Source: Sinosporangium siamense
GTDB lineage: Bacteria; Actinomycetota; Actinomycetes; Streptosporangiales; Streptosporangiaceae
Reading direction: 5' to 3'
Assembly: GCF_016863435.1 (NCBI RefSeq)
Contig: NZ_BOOW01000037.1
Location: 1 to 64,000, forward strand
DNA: 64,000 nt
Position numbers and translations under genes: made by a program. Shown here piece after piece: positions 18,863 to 27,616 of the stretch. Below the pieces are notes generated by a model. That model searched no databases. It saw only the letters and a list, made by a program, of their open reading frames with translations, and was not told the DNA's origin. The stretch's first letter is position 1. The number at the start of each line of letters is the position of its first letter.

Positions 18863-19756
18863 TCAGTACGGCAGGCCGGGCCGATCACTCGTGGCCTGGC
18901 CGGCGATCCCCCTCTGAAGCCCCAGCACTGCCTGGGCGATCTGCTCAGGCTGCTCGGCGACCATGTTGTGGCCGGCGGCCAGTTCGAGCACCTGCAGATG
19001 CGGCCGGTGGGCGGTGACGGCCAGCAGATCCCGGCGGATTCCCGCACGCAGCGCCTGCATGAGCTCGCCGACTCGGCCCGGCATGCCAGGCAGATCCCGC
19101 GTGGCTAGGACAAACAGGGCGGGACACTGGATATCGGCCACCGCCGCGACGCTGTCCTGGAAGTACGCGTCGTACCTGATCTGCCCGGCCAGCGCGGCGT
19201 CCGGACGCAAATACACGCCCTCGTCCGTGGTGCGCAGTGCACGCTGGGGATACATCACGGCGTGGGCCTCGGGCAGTGGCCGCGCCATCGCCTCGGCCTG
19301 GGCGTCGAAGACGGCCTTCATCTCCGCCAGTAGCGCGGTCAGTTCCTCTTGCCCGATGCCGGCGTAGTGCCGCGGCGAGGTCTCGGCCGAGCGCAGCCCG
19401 TCGAGGTTGACGATCCCGGGACCGCCAGGATGACGCAGCGCCCACCGCACCGCGACCATGCCGCCGAGGGAGTGTCCCACCACGAGGGGAGTGTCCAGGC
19501 CGAGGTGGTCGACGACCGCCTCTATGTCGTCGAGCACCGCCTCCCATTCCCACGCCCCGTCGCCGGACAACCCGTGGCCGCGCAGGTCCATGGAGACGAC
19601 CTGGTGCGCGCCGGTAAGCAGCGGCGCGACCGCGTCCCAGTGCTGAAGGGTGCCGCCCAGGCCGTGGAGCAGCAGCACAGGAGTCCCTTGGCCCCCATGA
19701 TCGCGGACTGCCAGGTGGACGGGACGGTTGTCAATGAGGAGATCGTGCGGTGCCAC
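18863..19756 (-). CDS. Alpha/beta hydrolase, 297 aa
   Basis: GTG 19756 has AGGAGAGCACCC before it and overlaps the upstream regulator gene by 26 nt. The fold signatures are clear: LLLHGLGGTLQHW (oxyanion loop), VSMDLRGHGLSGDG, the nucleophile elbow VVGHSLGGMVA (Ser), FVLATRDLPG (acid region) and ELAAGHNMVAEQP (catalytic His). The lid between about 150 and 220 is helical. Substrate cannot be read from sequence. Coupling to an HTH protein suggests inducible control by its substrate or by the HTH partner. Confidence 0.85.
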   Translation of the reverse strand: MAPHDLLIDNRPVHLAVRDHGGQGTPVLLLHGLGGTLQHWDAVAPLLTGAHQVVSMDLRGHGLSGDGAWEWEAVLDDIEAVVDHLGLDTPLVVGHSLGGMVAVRWALRHPGGPGIVNLDGLRSAETSPRHYAGIGQEELTALLAEMKAVFDAQAEAMARPLPEAHAVMYPQRALRTTDEGVYLRPDAALAGQIRYDAYFQDSVAAVADIQCPALFVLATRDLPGMPGRVGELMQALRAGIRRDLLAVTAHRPHLQVLELAAGHNMVAEQPEQIAQAVLGLQRGIAGQATSDRPGLPY

Positions 19757-20225
19757 GGGTGCTCTCCTGAGGTCGGTTGAGCCGGTCGCGAATGGATGAG
19801 GTGGTGACGCCGCCATCGGGATGTTTGGCGAGCTTGCCGCGTTTGACCAGATCATGGACACCCTGGCGGGTGATGCCGAGCATCGCGCCGGCCGTGGCAT
19901 ACGACACCGTCACGGCCGCGGGATGACCGACAGAGCGGGCCACGGCCCGCCCCAGCGCGGTGCGCCACCACGACTCGGGCGGATCGAAGGGCCCGTCCCC
20001 GGGAAACAACGTCCCGATGAGCCGGCCCGCGGTCAGGGCGGCGCGTTGCCGGTCGGCACCGAGCAACTGAGCGGCCCAAACCTCGGCCTCCACGTGCAAC
20101 CGTGCCCTGATCGGGCGAAGGAGCTCGTCGGAGGTCAACAGGATCTCCAGCGGGTCGAGGATCCGCGTCTCCAACAGCCGGACCAACTCGGCCACCAGCT
20201 CGACATGCTCTTCAGTGGTCGTCAC
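19731..20225 (-). CDS. Helix-turn-helix DNA-binding protein, 164 aa
   Basis: GTG 20225 has no ribosome site and lies only about ten bases from a possible -10 element, suggesting a leaderless transcript. The N-terminal 100 residues are helical (VELVAELVRLLETRILDPLE). A helix-turn-helix of the excisionase/MerR-like or resolvase type follows: SYATAGAMLGITRQGVHDLV then KRGKLAKHPDGGVTTSS. The protein is the first gene of a two-gene unit with the hydrolase. A perfect palindrome CAAGTACTTG lies in its promoter, so autoregulation is likely. Confidence 0.7.
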   Translation of the reverse strand: MTTTEEHVELVAELVRLLETRILDPLEILLTSDELLRPIRARLHVEAEVWAAQLLGADRQRAALTAGRLIGTLFPGDGPFDPPESWWRTALGRAVARSVGHPAAVTVSYATAGAMLGITRQGVHDLVKRGKLAKHPDGGVTTSSIRDRLNRPQESTRGTARSPH

Positions 20226-20235
20226 TTGACGGACG

Positions 20236-20266
20236 ATAGCAAGTACTTGTCGGCTGGTGTCAAGTA
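20236..20266 (-). promoter_or_regulatory. Promoter with palindromic operator upstream of the HTH/hydrolase pair
   Basis: On the minus strand TTGACA (20263-20258) is followed after 16 nt by TGCTAT (20241-20236), a weak -10. The palindrome CAAGTACTTG occupies 20240-20249 between them, and further CAAGT/ACTTG half-sites lie at 20261-20265 and 20224-20228. A repressor bound there would block the polymerase. Confidence 0.5.
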
Positions 20267-20589
20267 GTCAGGCTTGCAAGGCTCCTGCCGTACCCTGACG
20301 CGGCCGGGCGTGTCGATCGCATGCGGGTATGGCTTCGCCGTACCCGTGCTTGACCAGCCCAGGGTGAGTGTGTCGGGCATCGTGAAGCCCCGCGGCCTTT
20401 AGAAGATCTTTCCGCTGGCGGTAGTCGGTGTTAGGGCCGACAGACCGTGATCGCCCCGGAGGCCCATACGACTGGGGTAGCCACTTTTTTGTGGGTACTT
20501 GTCGCCCCGATCGGGGGGGCCTGAAGCTTGGTTGTGCCGGCCGGGGTGCCTGCAGAACCCAGAGATGAGATGGGGAGGTTGGCTGTGTT
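20267..20589. other. Intergenic region, no gene seen
   Basis: About 320 bp between a leftward promoter and the 3' end of the HxlR gene. No coding frame or RNA structure could be supported. Confidence 0.45.
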
Positions 20590-20940
20590 TCAGGAGACAG
20601 GCTGGGACTCCGCCAGCTTCCCCAGGCGTCGATGGCCCCAGTCGGAAAGCGGTGCCAGCGCTTCGGAGAGCTCGCGGCCGAAGTCGGTAAGGGAGTAAAC
20701 GGTCTTCAGCGGCAACACATCATGCACCTCGCGGTGGACCAGCCCGTCGGCTTCCATTTCGCGTAGCGCCTGAGTCAGCACCTTCTCGGTCAGTTTCGGC
20801 AGTCGCCGGCGCAGCTCGCCCGGGCGCTGCGGGCCTGATTCCAGGGCCCACAGCAGAGCCGTCTTCCATTTGCCGTGGATTACGGCGATCGCGGCTGTCA
20901 CTCCGCAGACGTTCAGGTCTTGGGTACGGCTGTGCGTCAT
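20590..20940 (-). CDS. HxlR-family transcriptional regulator, 116 aa
   Basis: ATG 20940 starts MTHSRTQDLNVCG. The winged helix follows the family closely: AAIAVIHGKWKTALLWALE, RPGELRRRLPKLTEKVLTQ, LREMEADGLVHREVH and VYSLTDFGRELSEAL. One Cys near the N-terminus (NVCG) is the position used for thiol or aldehyde sensing in several HxlR proteins. It is divergent from the reductase gene at 20984 with only 43 bp between the starts, so it most likely controls that gene and itself. Confidence 0.88.
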   Translation of the reverse strand: MTHSRTQDLNVCGVTAAIAVIHGKWKTALLWALESGPQRPGELRRRLPKLTEKVLTQALREMEADGLVHREVHDVLPLKTVYSLTDFGRELSEALAPLSDWGHRRLGKLAESQPVS

Positions 20941-20983
20941 CTTTCCCCCATTCACCCGTTTTACATCTCCGAGGAGTTGAGGC

Positions 20984-21871
20984 ATGGCCTCGCACACTGA
21001 ACAGTCTGCCGTCACCGTGCTCGGCCTGGGGCCGATGGGGCGTGCCCTGGCCGGCGCCTTCCTGGATGCCGGGGTGAGGACCACGATCTGGAACCGCACG
21101 CCGGGCAAGGACCGGGAGCTGGTCGAGCGCGGTGCGGTCAGCGTTCCGTCGCCCGAAGAGGCGGTCGCCGCCGGTGGGCTGACCGTGATCTGCGTGGTGA
21201 ACTACGACGCGGTGGACGCCGTCCTCCGCCGTGACGCGGTCACCGGCGCGCTCAAGGGCCGCACGGTCGCCAACCTGAGCGCCGACACCCCAGACCGGGC
21301 CCGGGACACCGCGTCCTGGGCGGCCGAACACGGCATCGGCTACCTGGACGGTGCCATCATGACGCCGACCCCGACCATCGGAACCCTGGCCGGAGTGTTC
21401 CTCCACAGTGGCCCGGAGCAGCTGTACCGCGAACACAAGCCGGTGCTGGACACCCTGGGAGGCACCCAAACCCACCTCGGCGAGGACACCGGCAGGGCAG
21501 CCGCATATGACCTCGCCTTGCTCGACATCTTCTGGACGGCGATGGCGGGCTACGCACACGCGCTGGCGATGGCCCGAGCCGAGGGCATCACCGCACGTGA
21601 ACTGGTCCCGTTCGCCAAGGGAATCAGCGAGATCCTGCCCTGGGTCTTCGAGGTGTCCGCCGAGGGAGTGGACAGTGGCGACTACACCGACAGCAACAAC
21701 CCGATCACCTCGGCGGCGTCGTCGATGTCCCACATCGTCCACGTATCTGAATCACATGGCATCGATGCGAGCGTGATGCGCGCGGCAGAAGGCTTGGCCC
21801 GCCAAGTCATCGGGCAGGGCCATGGCGGCTCCGGATTCCTTCGGGTCACCGAGCTCCTCAACCCTCGGTGA
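20984..21871 (+). CDS. NAD(P)-dependent beta-hydroxyacid dehydrogenase/imine-reductase-like protein, 295 aa
   Basis: GAGGAGTTGAGGC precedes ATG 20984. The N-terminal Rossmann motif is VTVLGLGPMGRALAGAFLDAG, followed by WNRTPGK, which favours NADPH. The C-terminal domain YDLALLDIFWTAMAGYAHAL then IPxx-type helices resembles imine reductases more than 6-phosphogluconate dehydrogenases, and the catalytic Lys of hydroxyacid dehydrogenases is not evident. Imine reductases reduce cyclic imines; native substrates are seldom known. Paired divergently with HxlR. A terminator hairpin follows at 21971. Confidence 0.82.
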   Translation: MASHTEQSAVTVLGLGPMGRALAGAFLDAGVRTTIWNRTPGKDRELVERGAVSVPSPEEAVAAGGLTVICVVNYDAVDAVLRRDAVTGALKGRTVANLSADTPDRARDTASWAAEHGIGYLDGAIMTPTPTIGTLAGVFLHSGPEQLYREHKPVLDTLGGTQTHLGEDTGRAAAYDLALLDIFWTAMAGYAHALAMARAEGITARELVPFAKGISEILPWVFEVSAEGVDSGDYTDSNNPITSAASSMSHIVHVSESHGIDASVMRAAEGLARQVIGQGHGGSGFLRVTELLNPR

Positions 21872-21970
21872 GAACGGCTCCCGTGCTGGTTCGGCGTCGT
21901 CGCGTCATCCGGGGGGCCGGCTCCGAACCCTTTGAAGGCTGCTGCTGAGTGCGCCGATGGCCCATCTCAG

Positions 21971-22007
21971 GACGAACCCCTCCTGGCAGGCCTGGGCGGG
22001 GTTCGTC
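21971..22007 (+). terminator. Terminator hairpin after the imine-reductase-like gene
   Basis: GACGAACCCC (21971-21980) pairs with GGGGTTCGTC (21998-22007). It lies 100 bp beyond the stop codon at 21871. Confidence 0.75.
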
Positions 22008-22330
22008 TGCTGAGGTTCGCGACTACAGGCCGAATTTCTGCGCCTACCCAATGGCGGAGGCGTCGTTGCCCCGGACCCCAATAATTACAAACGCGGCCCG
22101 CCTTGCCGATTTAGATAACTGTTCTACGCGGTCTCTGCTACATTCTCGCTGCGAAAACGACGTTGCCATGCCTTTGCTATTCAGTTCTATGGCAGGAGTT
22201 TCACGTGGTCGCCCCGCAGTGCACTCACCGGCTGGAGCGGCGGCACATGCGTGGAGGCCCGGCACGTCGCGGCCCGGTTTGATGACGGCCCCGCGGCGTT
22301 CACCCCCTTGTGCAGCCGCTTGGAGGAGAT
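22008..22330. other. Intergenic region upstream of the lipoprotein gene
   Basis: No gene seen. The part 22075-22190 is less GC-rich than its surroundings and probably contains the promoter of the following gene; no convincing -35/-10 pair could be fixed. Confidence 0.45.
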
Positions 22331-23189
22331 GTGCTGAGGAGCGCAGTGTTCGCTGGGTCGTTGGCTTGTATCGTTCTTCTGTCCGGATGTGCAGGTGAGT
22401 ACATCGCTCCCGTGGCGGCGGGGTAACCAGGACAATGCACTGGAAAAGGCGCGCTCCATTGAGGCGCTACGGGCCGACTGCATGAAGCAGAAGGGGTTTA
22501 AATATCTACCGAGCCTGCCACCTGCCACGATACTCAGGAATCGGGTAAGGCCCGGAGACTACGCTACCCTAAAGGCATATAGGCAAAAGTATGGTTACGG
22601 GGTGTTCTCGCAAATCATGTACCCCAGCGACCCCAAAGCCATGGGGCCCGCCTCCTCATGGGATAACCCGAACAACGCCAACATGATGCGGCTGGGGAAG
22701 AGCCAGCTCGCCGCCTACAAGGTGGCCGACAAGGCCTGCTACCGCAGCGCCTCCGGCTCTGTGCTGGGCAAGGAGATCGACTCCGACGAGACGCTCTACT
22801 CACAGTCCTCCGAGGCCATGAGGTCAAGGGAAGATCGAGCCTTGAACGGTGACGCCAAGCTGCTGGAGCTGGCCCAGCCCTTCGGCGACTGCCTCACCGG
22901 CAAGGGATACTCCGTCAAGGCGACGAACCCCACCTCCCTGGCCGCACGGGGGAGGGAGCTCTACATGAAGAAGATGCGGGACTTCCAGCAGACGCAGTCC
23001 GCCCGTCAAGGGGGAGACGGCGGCGAGGGCGGAGTGCGGCTGCGACCGGAGGACGCCCGCCCACTGCACCAGGCCGAGGTAAAGGATGCCCTCGACGACC
23101 TCACGTGTGGCAAGGATTTCTATTCGGCCTACCAGCCGAAGTGGATGGAGATCAACACAAAGGTCCGGGAGGAGTTCGGGATGCCGTAA
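22331..23189 (+). pseudogene. Lipoprotein gene with a one-base frameshift after the lipobox
   Basis: GTG 22331, preceded by GGAGGAGAT, encodes a lipoprotein signal (VFAGSLACIVLLSGCAG, lipobox LLSGC) and then stops at TAA 22424 just after VAAG. If one G is removed from the GGGG run at 22420-22423, the frame continues without break as NQDNALEKARSIEALRADC to 23189. The body is about 255 residues with four Cys (ADCMKQKGF, KACYRSAS, FGDCLTGKGY, LTCGKDF), suggesting two disulfides in an exported helical protein. The function is unknown. It could be a genuine mutation, phase variation at the G-run or a sequencing error. Confidence 0.65.
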
Positions 23190-23232
23190 GCCTTCCGAAG
23201 AGGTTCAGACGCCCTGCCTCCCCGGTCGCCGG

Positions 23233-23820
23233 CTACTTGCCGACCGTGCACTTGTGAATCTCCCCGTAACGCTTCTGAGCAATGCGCATCAGGTCGATCA
23301 TGTCTCGCACCGCGTCCCTGCCCTTGGCAAATCGTGCGATGTTCAGGTCGAGAATACGATCTTTCCCACTACAAGCGAACCTAGAGGTGACCTGGTAGTT
23401 CTGCGCGTCTACCTGAACGACGGGGATGTAGGCGGCGTAGCCCTCACCGAGCTCTGTGGGTAGCTTGGTTGCCCCATGGCGGGTGAAGACGGCTCTCCTG
23501 TCATCCATGAGGAAATCTATGTGCTCGGGTGATCTTTCCGGCTGATCCTGGTCCCAGACCGTATCCAGTGCTCTGGGCACTGAACCGGCGATGCCGCAAC
23601 CCCCGGACTCATGGTTACCTCTCTTCTCCTCGACCAAGGAGAGATTGAGGCCGCTTATCATCTGAAAAGCCTTCTGTGGCACCAAGCCGCAAATATAAGG
23701 TGCAGAGTCAATTACCATTGATACTGGCGCTGGAGGCGGGGCGGGTTCCTGCTTCGCGTTGCAAGATGCCGTGAGGAGCATCAGCACGCCAAGAAAGAGG
23801 GGTGCCCGAGCTTGCCTCAC
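23233..23820 (-). CDS. Exported lipoprotein, DUF3558-like, 195 aa
   Basis: The N-terminus LFLGVLMLLTASCNAK is a lipoprotein signal with lipobox LTASC. A Pro-rich spacer is followed by YICGLVPQKAFQMISG and GCGIAG, then paired Cys to the C-terminus (RFACSGKD, HKCTVGK). This layout resembles DUF3558 lipoproteins of Actinobacteria. ATG 23820 overlaps the stop of the large upstream gene by 4 nt (ATGA), so it is the third cistron of the WXG/EF-hand operon. I infer an outer-face partner of the exported large protein; no enzymatic motif is visible. Confidence 0.7.
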   Translation of the reverse strand: MRQARAPLFLGVLMLLTASCNAKQEPAPPPAPVSMVIDSAPYICGLVPQKAFQMISGLNLSLVEEKRGNHESGGCGIAGSVPRALDTVWDQDQPERSPEHIDFLMDDRRAVFTRHGATKLPTELGEGYAAYIPVVQVDAQNYQVTSRFACSGKDRILDLNIARFAKGRDAVRDMIDLMRIAQKRYGEIHKCTVGK

Positions 23821-26027
23821 TTCCCGCCTCCGGGTTGACTGATGCGAAGATCCAATAGGTCGTTGACATCGCTGGTTCTGCGGTAGGTATTGCTGAACCG
23901 GTCGAACAGATCCCTGGAGCCGACATTGTTCCGTGCAAGCTCAAGGAAGGATTTATACTCCGCAGGGCTCATGGCGGCAAATGGCTTCATTTGTGGAGGA
24001 TCCCCTATTAAAAAACCCGCGTCCTTCAGGGCGTCATCCTCAAGCATTCCCTTCATCAACATGGCCGTGCCGATCGTTTGCTCCATGATCCGCTCCACGC
24101 CTGTACGGTCGTCGGCCAGTGTCCGGTAAGCCTGGTCCAAGCTTAGATTGTGTGCGGCGGTCTGTTTGGCGACCTGCTTGGCGATCTCGTCGTAGCCGAC
24201 ACCAGCCAGTTTCTCATAGCCATTTACGACCAGTTTTCCAAAAACGTTGTCGAACGCCGTGCCGACCCGGTCGGCATACGGAACCGGGAGAAGGCCGATG
24301 GTGTCCCGCACCATAATGCGAACCTCCTCGCTGGCCGTCTTATGGTCTAGGCCGGCCGCTATCAGGCTTTGACGGCGAATTTCTACGATATGACTGAAAG
24401 GTCGGGCTTCTGCTACCGCGTTGTCGATGAGGAATTGTTTGACGTCGGTTCTATCCACTCTCCCGTCCTCGTCGAAGTCAAACTTCTTGAGGTCGGCCAT
24501 GGTGAAGCCGAATTCCTTCAGGTTCGACTTGTCAAGCCCGACCGGGGGGACGCCGTTGAGCGCCGCCTTCATATGTTCAGTCTGTGCTCTGATCAACGCG
24601 TCGTAGGCGACGTCATCCCGGGTGGCCAGCACCAGGGCATAGGACATGTCGGTGGCGTCGACCTTGCCGAAGGTGTCCCGGAGGTGCAGCAGGCGGGACA
24701 GTTGGTCGATGTTGGCGGCGAGGGCCATGCCGAGGGGGCGGCCGAGATGTTCAAGGCGCTCGAAGACAGCCCGGTTGGTGATTCTGAGGTTGCCGTTCTC
24801 ATCTCTGCCCACTGCTCCTCGGATTTGATCGGCTACCGCCTTGGTCAGATCGGAGGCGAGGTTCCTCGAGATCTGGTCCTGTCCGGTGAGGCCGGTTGTC
24901 AGCAGGTCGCTGAAGGGGCCGCGTTCGCCGGCGTATTCGAAGGCGCCCAGGCGGGTTGTGAGCATGTGGGTGAGGACGGTCTCCTTCCAGCCGGGTGGGG
25001 TGAAGGAGAGGAGTGCGCGGGTGGCGTCCTTGCTGGAGCCGGCGGCGTGGAGGAGGTCTGCGATGACGGAGCTGCGGACCGGGGCGCCGGGTCTGGTGGC
25101 GATCGCGCCTGGTCGCATCAGGGTGCCTAGGCCGAGGGCGCCGGCCAGGTTGTAGAGGGGGACTTGGCGGCCGTTGAACACCTGGCCGAGGGGGTCCTTG
25201 CTTGCGTCCCACCTGCCCTTGTACTCCTCCTTTTCGTAGGCGACCGCGTCCGCGCCGACGACCTGCATGAACTTCTCGGAGAAGGGGGGCTTTCCGTCGT
25301 GGGCGCGCCAGATCAGGGCTTGGGCCTGATAGCCCGCGTATTTCGTGGGACCGGCTGAGTGTTCGGCTCTGCCTTGTCTGGCGAGGTCTCGTAGGAAGTC
25401 GTCGCCCATGTAGCTCTTGTTTTTGGGGTCGGTTCCGGCGGCCAGGGCCTTGCTGAGCATGGTGAGGGCTCGTTTGCTCTGGGGGGAGAGGTGTTCCTTC
25501 GTTTTGGTGTCTCCCTCGTTCAATGCCTGGCGGAGGCGGGCGGCCATGGCGGCGGGGAGTTGGGTTATGCCTTTGGCGCCCAGCCTTTGCAGGAACACCT
25601 TGGTGAAGTCCGGGTCGTTGACGCGGTCGGCGTATTTCTCCAGGAGGGCCAGCGCCTTGCCGTCCCCGGCGTTGAACTTGAAGGCTGCGCCGGCGGCCAG
25701 GGAGGCGTCCAGTAGGCCTTGGGAGGCGTTCAGGGTGTCCGGCATCTCCAGGAAAGATCCCTCGGCTCGGGAGGTCCCGAAGGTGATCTTCTCCCGTTCG
25801 AGTTCTCGGATCAATGTCTGCCTGCGTCGTAGGTCCGCGGCCTGTTTTCCGACCCGGGCGGCCAGCTCGCGGATGCGTAGCGCGGGGGAGGTGTCGAGGC
25901 CGGCGTTCTGGAGTTCGCCATATAGCGTCTGGGCCAGTTGTTCGAGGCGGCCGGCGGCTTCGGTGTGTTTGCCGGTCATAGTGTCGAAGTCGGGCTGCTT
26001 GACCCCTGAGAACTCCGGGCTTGTCAT
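23817..26027 (-). CDS. Large EF-hand protein, possible type VII secretion substrate, 736 aa
   Basis: ATG 26027 overlaps the stop of the WXG-like gene (ATGA), which fixes the start. The first 100 residues are a helical hairpin-like segment (FDTMTGKHTEAAGRLEQLAQ; IRELAARVGKQAADLRRR), comparable to WXG/LXG N-termini. The rest is mostly helical with recurrent blocks such as ALLEKYADRVNDPDFTKVFL and LGRPLGMALAANIDQLSRL. Residues 517-528 (24479-24444) form a perfect EF-hand loop, DFDEDGRVDRTD, with acidic residues at positions 1, 3, 5, 9 and 12 and Gly at 6. No signal peptide, transmembrane segment or catalytic motif was recognised. It resembles the large actinobacterial proteins annotated DUF6571, but I could not check. 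Export with the small partner is inferred. Confidence 0.65.
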   Translation of the reverse strand: MTSPEFSGVKQPDFDTMTGKHTEAAGRLEQLAQTLYGELQNAGLDTSPALRIRELAARVGKQAADLRRRQTLIRELEREKITFGTSRAEGSFLEMPDTLNASQGLLDASLAAGAAFKFNAGDGKALALLEKYADRVNDPDFTKVFLQRLGAKGITQLPAAMAARLRQALNEGDTKTKEHLSPQSKRALTMLSKALAAGTDPKNKSYMGDDFLRDLARQGRAEHSAGPTKYAGYQAQALIWRAHDGKPPFSEKFMQVVGADAVAYEKEEYKGRWDASKDPLGQVFNGRQVPLYNLAGALGLGTLMRPGAIATRPGAPVRSSVIADLLHAAGSSKDATRALLSFTPPGWKETVLTHMLTTRLGAFEYAGERGPFSDLLTTGLTGQDQISRNLASDLTKAVADQIRGAVGRDENGNLRITNRAVFERLEHLGRPLGMALAANIDQLSRLLHLRDTFGKVDATDMSYALVLATRDDVAYDALIRAQTEHMKAALNGVPPVGLDKSNLKEFGFTMADLKKFDFDEDGRVDRTDVKQFLIDNAVAEARPFSHIVEIRRQSLIAAGLDHKTASEEVRIMVRDTIGLLPVPYADRVGTAFDNVFGKLVVNGYEKLAGVGYDEIAKQVAKQTAAHNLSLDQAYRTLADDRTGVERIMEQTIGTAMLMKGMLEDDALKDAGFLIGDPPQMKPFAAMSPAEYKSFLELARNNVGSRDLFDRFSNTYRRTSDVNDLLDLRISQPGGGK

Positions 26028-26266
26028 GCTTTGTCGGGCAGGGTGGCCAGTTTGTTGCGGGCGCTGTGCACTGCCTTGGCGAGGAGGTCGCGGAGTTCGC
26101 GCTGGTCGCCGTGGACGTCGGTGCCGAAGCGGGTGCCGGTGGGGCCCATCCAGGCGTTGTTCTGCATCAAGCGGCAGGATGGGTCGAGAGCCCACCAGTG
26201 GTCGTCGGACAGCCGCTGAATCCGGTCCGCTGCCGCCTGCATCGCCTCGCGGTCCATATTGGCCAC
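26024..26266 (-). CDS. WXG100-like small protein, 80 aa
   Basis: GTG 26266 follows a GAGGGG site. The product is an alpha-helical hairpin: helix 1 MDREAMQAAADRIQRLSDD, a turn containing W-M-G (NNAWMGPTG), then helix 2 DQRELRDLLAKAVHSARNKL. The W-x-G turn between two helices and the size are the marks of ESAT-6/WXG100 proteins, which travel through type VII secretion, often as partners of larger substrates. It is the first gene of a coupled three-gene operon. The helices are short for the family, so assignment is good but not certain. No secretion machinery genes are in the window. Confidence 0.65.
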   Translation of the reverse strand: MANMDREAMQAAADRIQRLSDDHWWALDPSCRLMQNNAWMGPTGTRFGTDVHGDQRELRDLLAKAVHSARNKLATLPDKA

Positions 26267-26683
26267 AACGATCCCCTCGTTGGTTTGCCGAAGAGGAAAT
26301 GGGTGGGGAGGCGGCCCCCGTCCACGACATAGGTTAAACGACGTCTACTGGACCGAACAAGATCTTATCGTTCTCGATATCGATATTCCGATGTCAGTGT
26401 CATGTAGGTAAGTCAGTGCAAATCGCGACTCCCTCGGGTGGGCGATCGGCGGCGTCCGAATTTGAGTATCGGGTCTGGTGTTGTTGTCATGACGATGAGG
26501 AGGAAAGTGGCTAATAGTGGGGCGAAGCGCTCTTAAGGGCATCACCCCAGTACAGCCGTCGAACCGCCGCGCAACTTTCATCGCCAGACCCATCATCGAA
26601 GCGCCCCCGAACAGCAAATATAACTGTGAGTAGCGGTCTCGTCGCAGGGAATGATCCCCCCGATCAACCGGGGGGCGTTTCAC

Positions 26684-27616
26684 ATGCAGTTCGACGACGA
26701 GGCCAAACTCGACCCTTCGCAAGTGGAGGACGTCCGGGCGACAGGGCCCAAGCGTGGGGGCGGCGGGATGCCGGGCTGCGGGACGGTGCCTTTCACCGGA
26801 AAGGGAGGCGGATGCCTGCTGGGACTCTTCGCCTTGGCCGCCGTGTTCGTCTTCACAGTGGACCCCCTGCGATTCCTGGGCGACGACCCCACATCGTCAC
26901 CCTCCCCGGCGAGGCCGAGCACGCCCGTGCATTCGACCGGTGACCTGGCCTCGCGTTGCCGTACCGGTGCCGACGCGGATCAGTCGGAGGACTGCCGTGC
27001 CGTAGGGGTCGTCAACAGTGTGCAGGCCTACTGGAACCGGTTGTTCAATGAGCGCGGGCAGGCGTACTCGCCGGCGAAGACGGTGTTGTTCTCCCGGTCG
27101 GTGAACACCGCGTGTGGTTATGCGGACGCTTCCGTGGGGCCGTTCTACTGCCCGGGCGATCAAAGGGTCTACCTGGATCTCTTGTTCTTCAACACCTTGC
27201 AGCGCGACTTCGGCGCCGCGGGCGGGCCTTTCGCGCAGGCATATGTGATCGCCCATGAATACGGGCACCACATTCAGAATCTGACCGGCACGATGAACCG
27301 CGTCGGCGGTGATCGCCAAGGGGCGACGAGCGGGTCGGTGCGGCTGGAGTTGCAGGCCGACTGCTACGCCGGCGTGTGGGCGAAGAAGGCGGTGGACACC
27401 GGTTTCTACCGTGTGCCGTTCACCCGGGAGGACATCGCCGAGGCGCTCAACGCGGCCTCCGCCGTGGGGGACGACACGATCCAGGAACGTGTCCAGGGCC
27501 GAGTGGATCCGGAGGGTTTCACCCACGGTACGTCGGCGCAGCGGGAAAGGTGGTTCAGCACCGGCTATGAGACAGGTGATCCACGGCGCTGCGACACCTT
27601 CTCCGGTGTAATCTAA
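26684..27616 (+). CDS. Putative neutral zinc metallopeptidase (YpfJ type), 310 aa
   Basis: ATG 26684 lies 8 nt after a GGGGGG site. A Gly-rich cytoplasmic stretch precedes one membrane segment (CLLGLFALAAVFVFTVDPL, 44-62), then a Ser/Pro linker and the extracellular domain. The zinc motif HEYGHHIQNL is at 191-200 and the third-ligand region is RLELQADCYAGVW. FYCPGDQRVYLDLLFF and FTREDIAEALNAAS complete the PF04228 pattern. Membrane-anchored, with the protease outside. Substrates unknown. The gene is divergent from the WXG operon and appears monocistronic. Confidence 0.9.
   Translation: MQFDDEAKLDPSQVEDVRATGPKRGGGGMPGCGTVPFTGKGGGCLLGLFALAAVFVFTVDPLRFLGDDPTSSPSPARPSTPVHSTGDLASRCRTGADADQSEDCRAVGVVNSVQAYWNRLFNERGQAYSPAKTVLFSRSVNTACGYADASVGPFYCPGDQRVYLDLLFFNTLQRDFGAAGGPFAQAYVIAHEYGHHIQNLTGTMNRVGGDRQGATSGSVRLELQADCYAGVWAKKAVDTGFYRVPFTREDIAEALNAASAVGDDTIQERVQGRVDPEGFTHGTSAQRERWFSTGYETGDPRRCDTFSGVI

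Noticed and set aside
18863-19756. This alpha/beta hydrolase as the missing OleB
   Set aside because: It is 35 kb from the ole-like operon, coupled to its own HTH gene with its own operator, and its lid region gives no specific OleB signature; a search is needed to exclude it fully.
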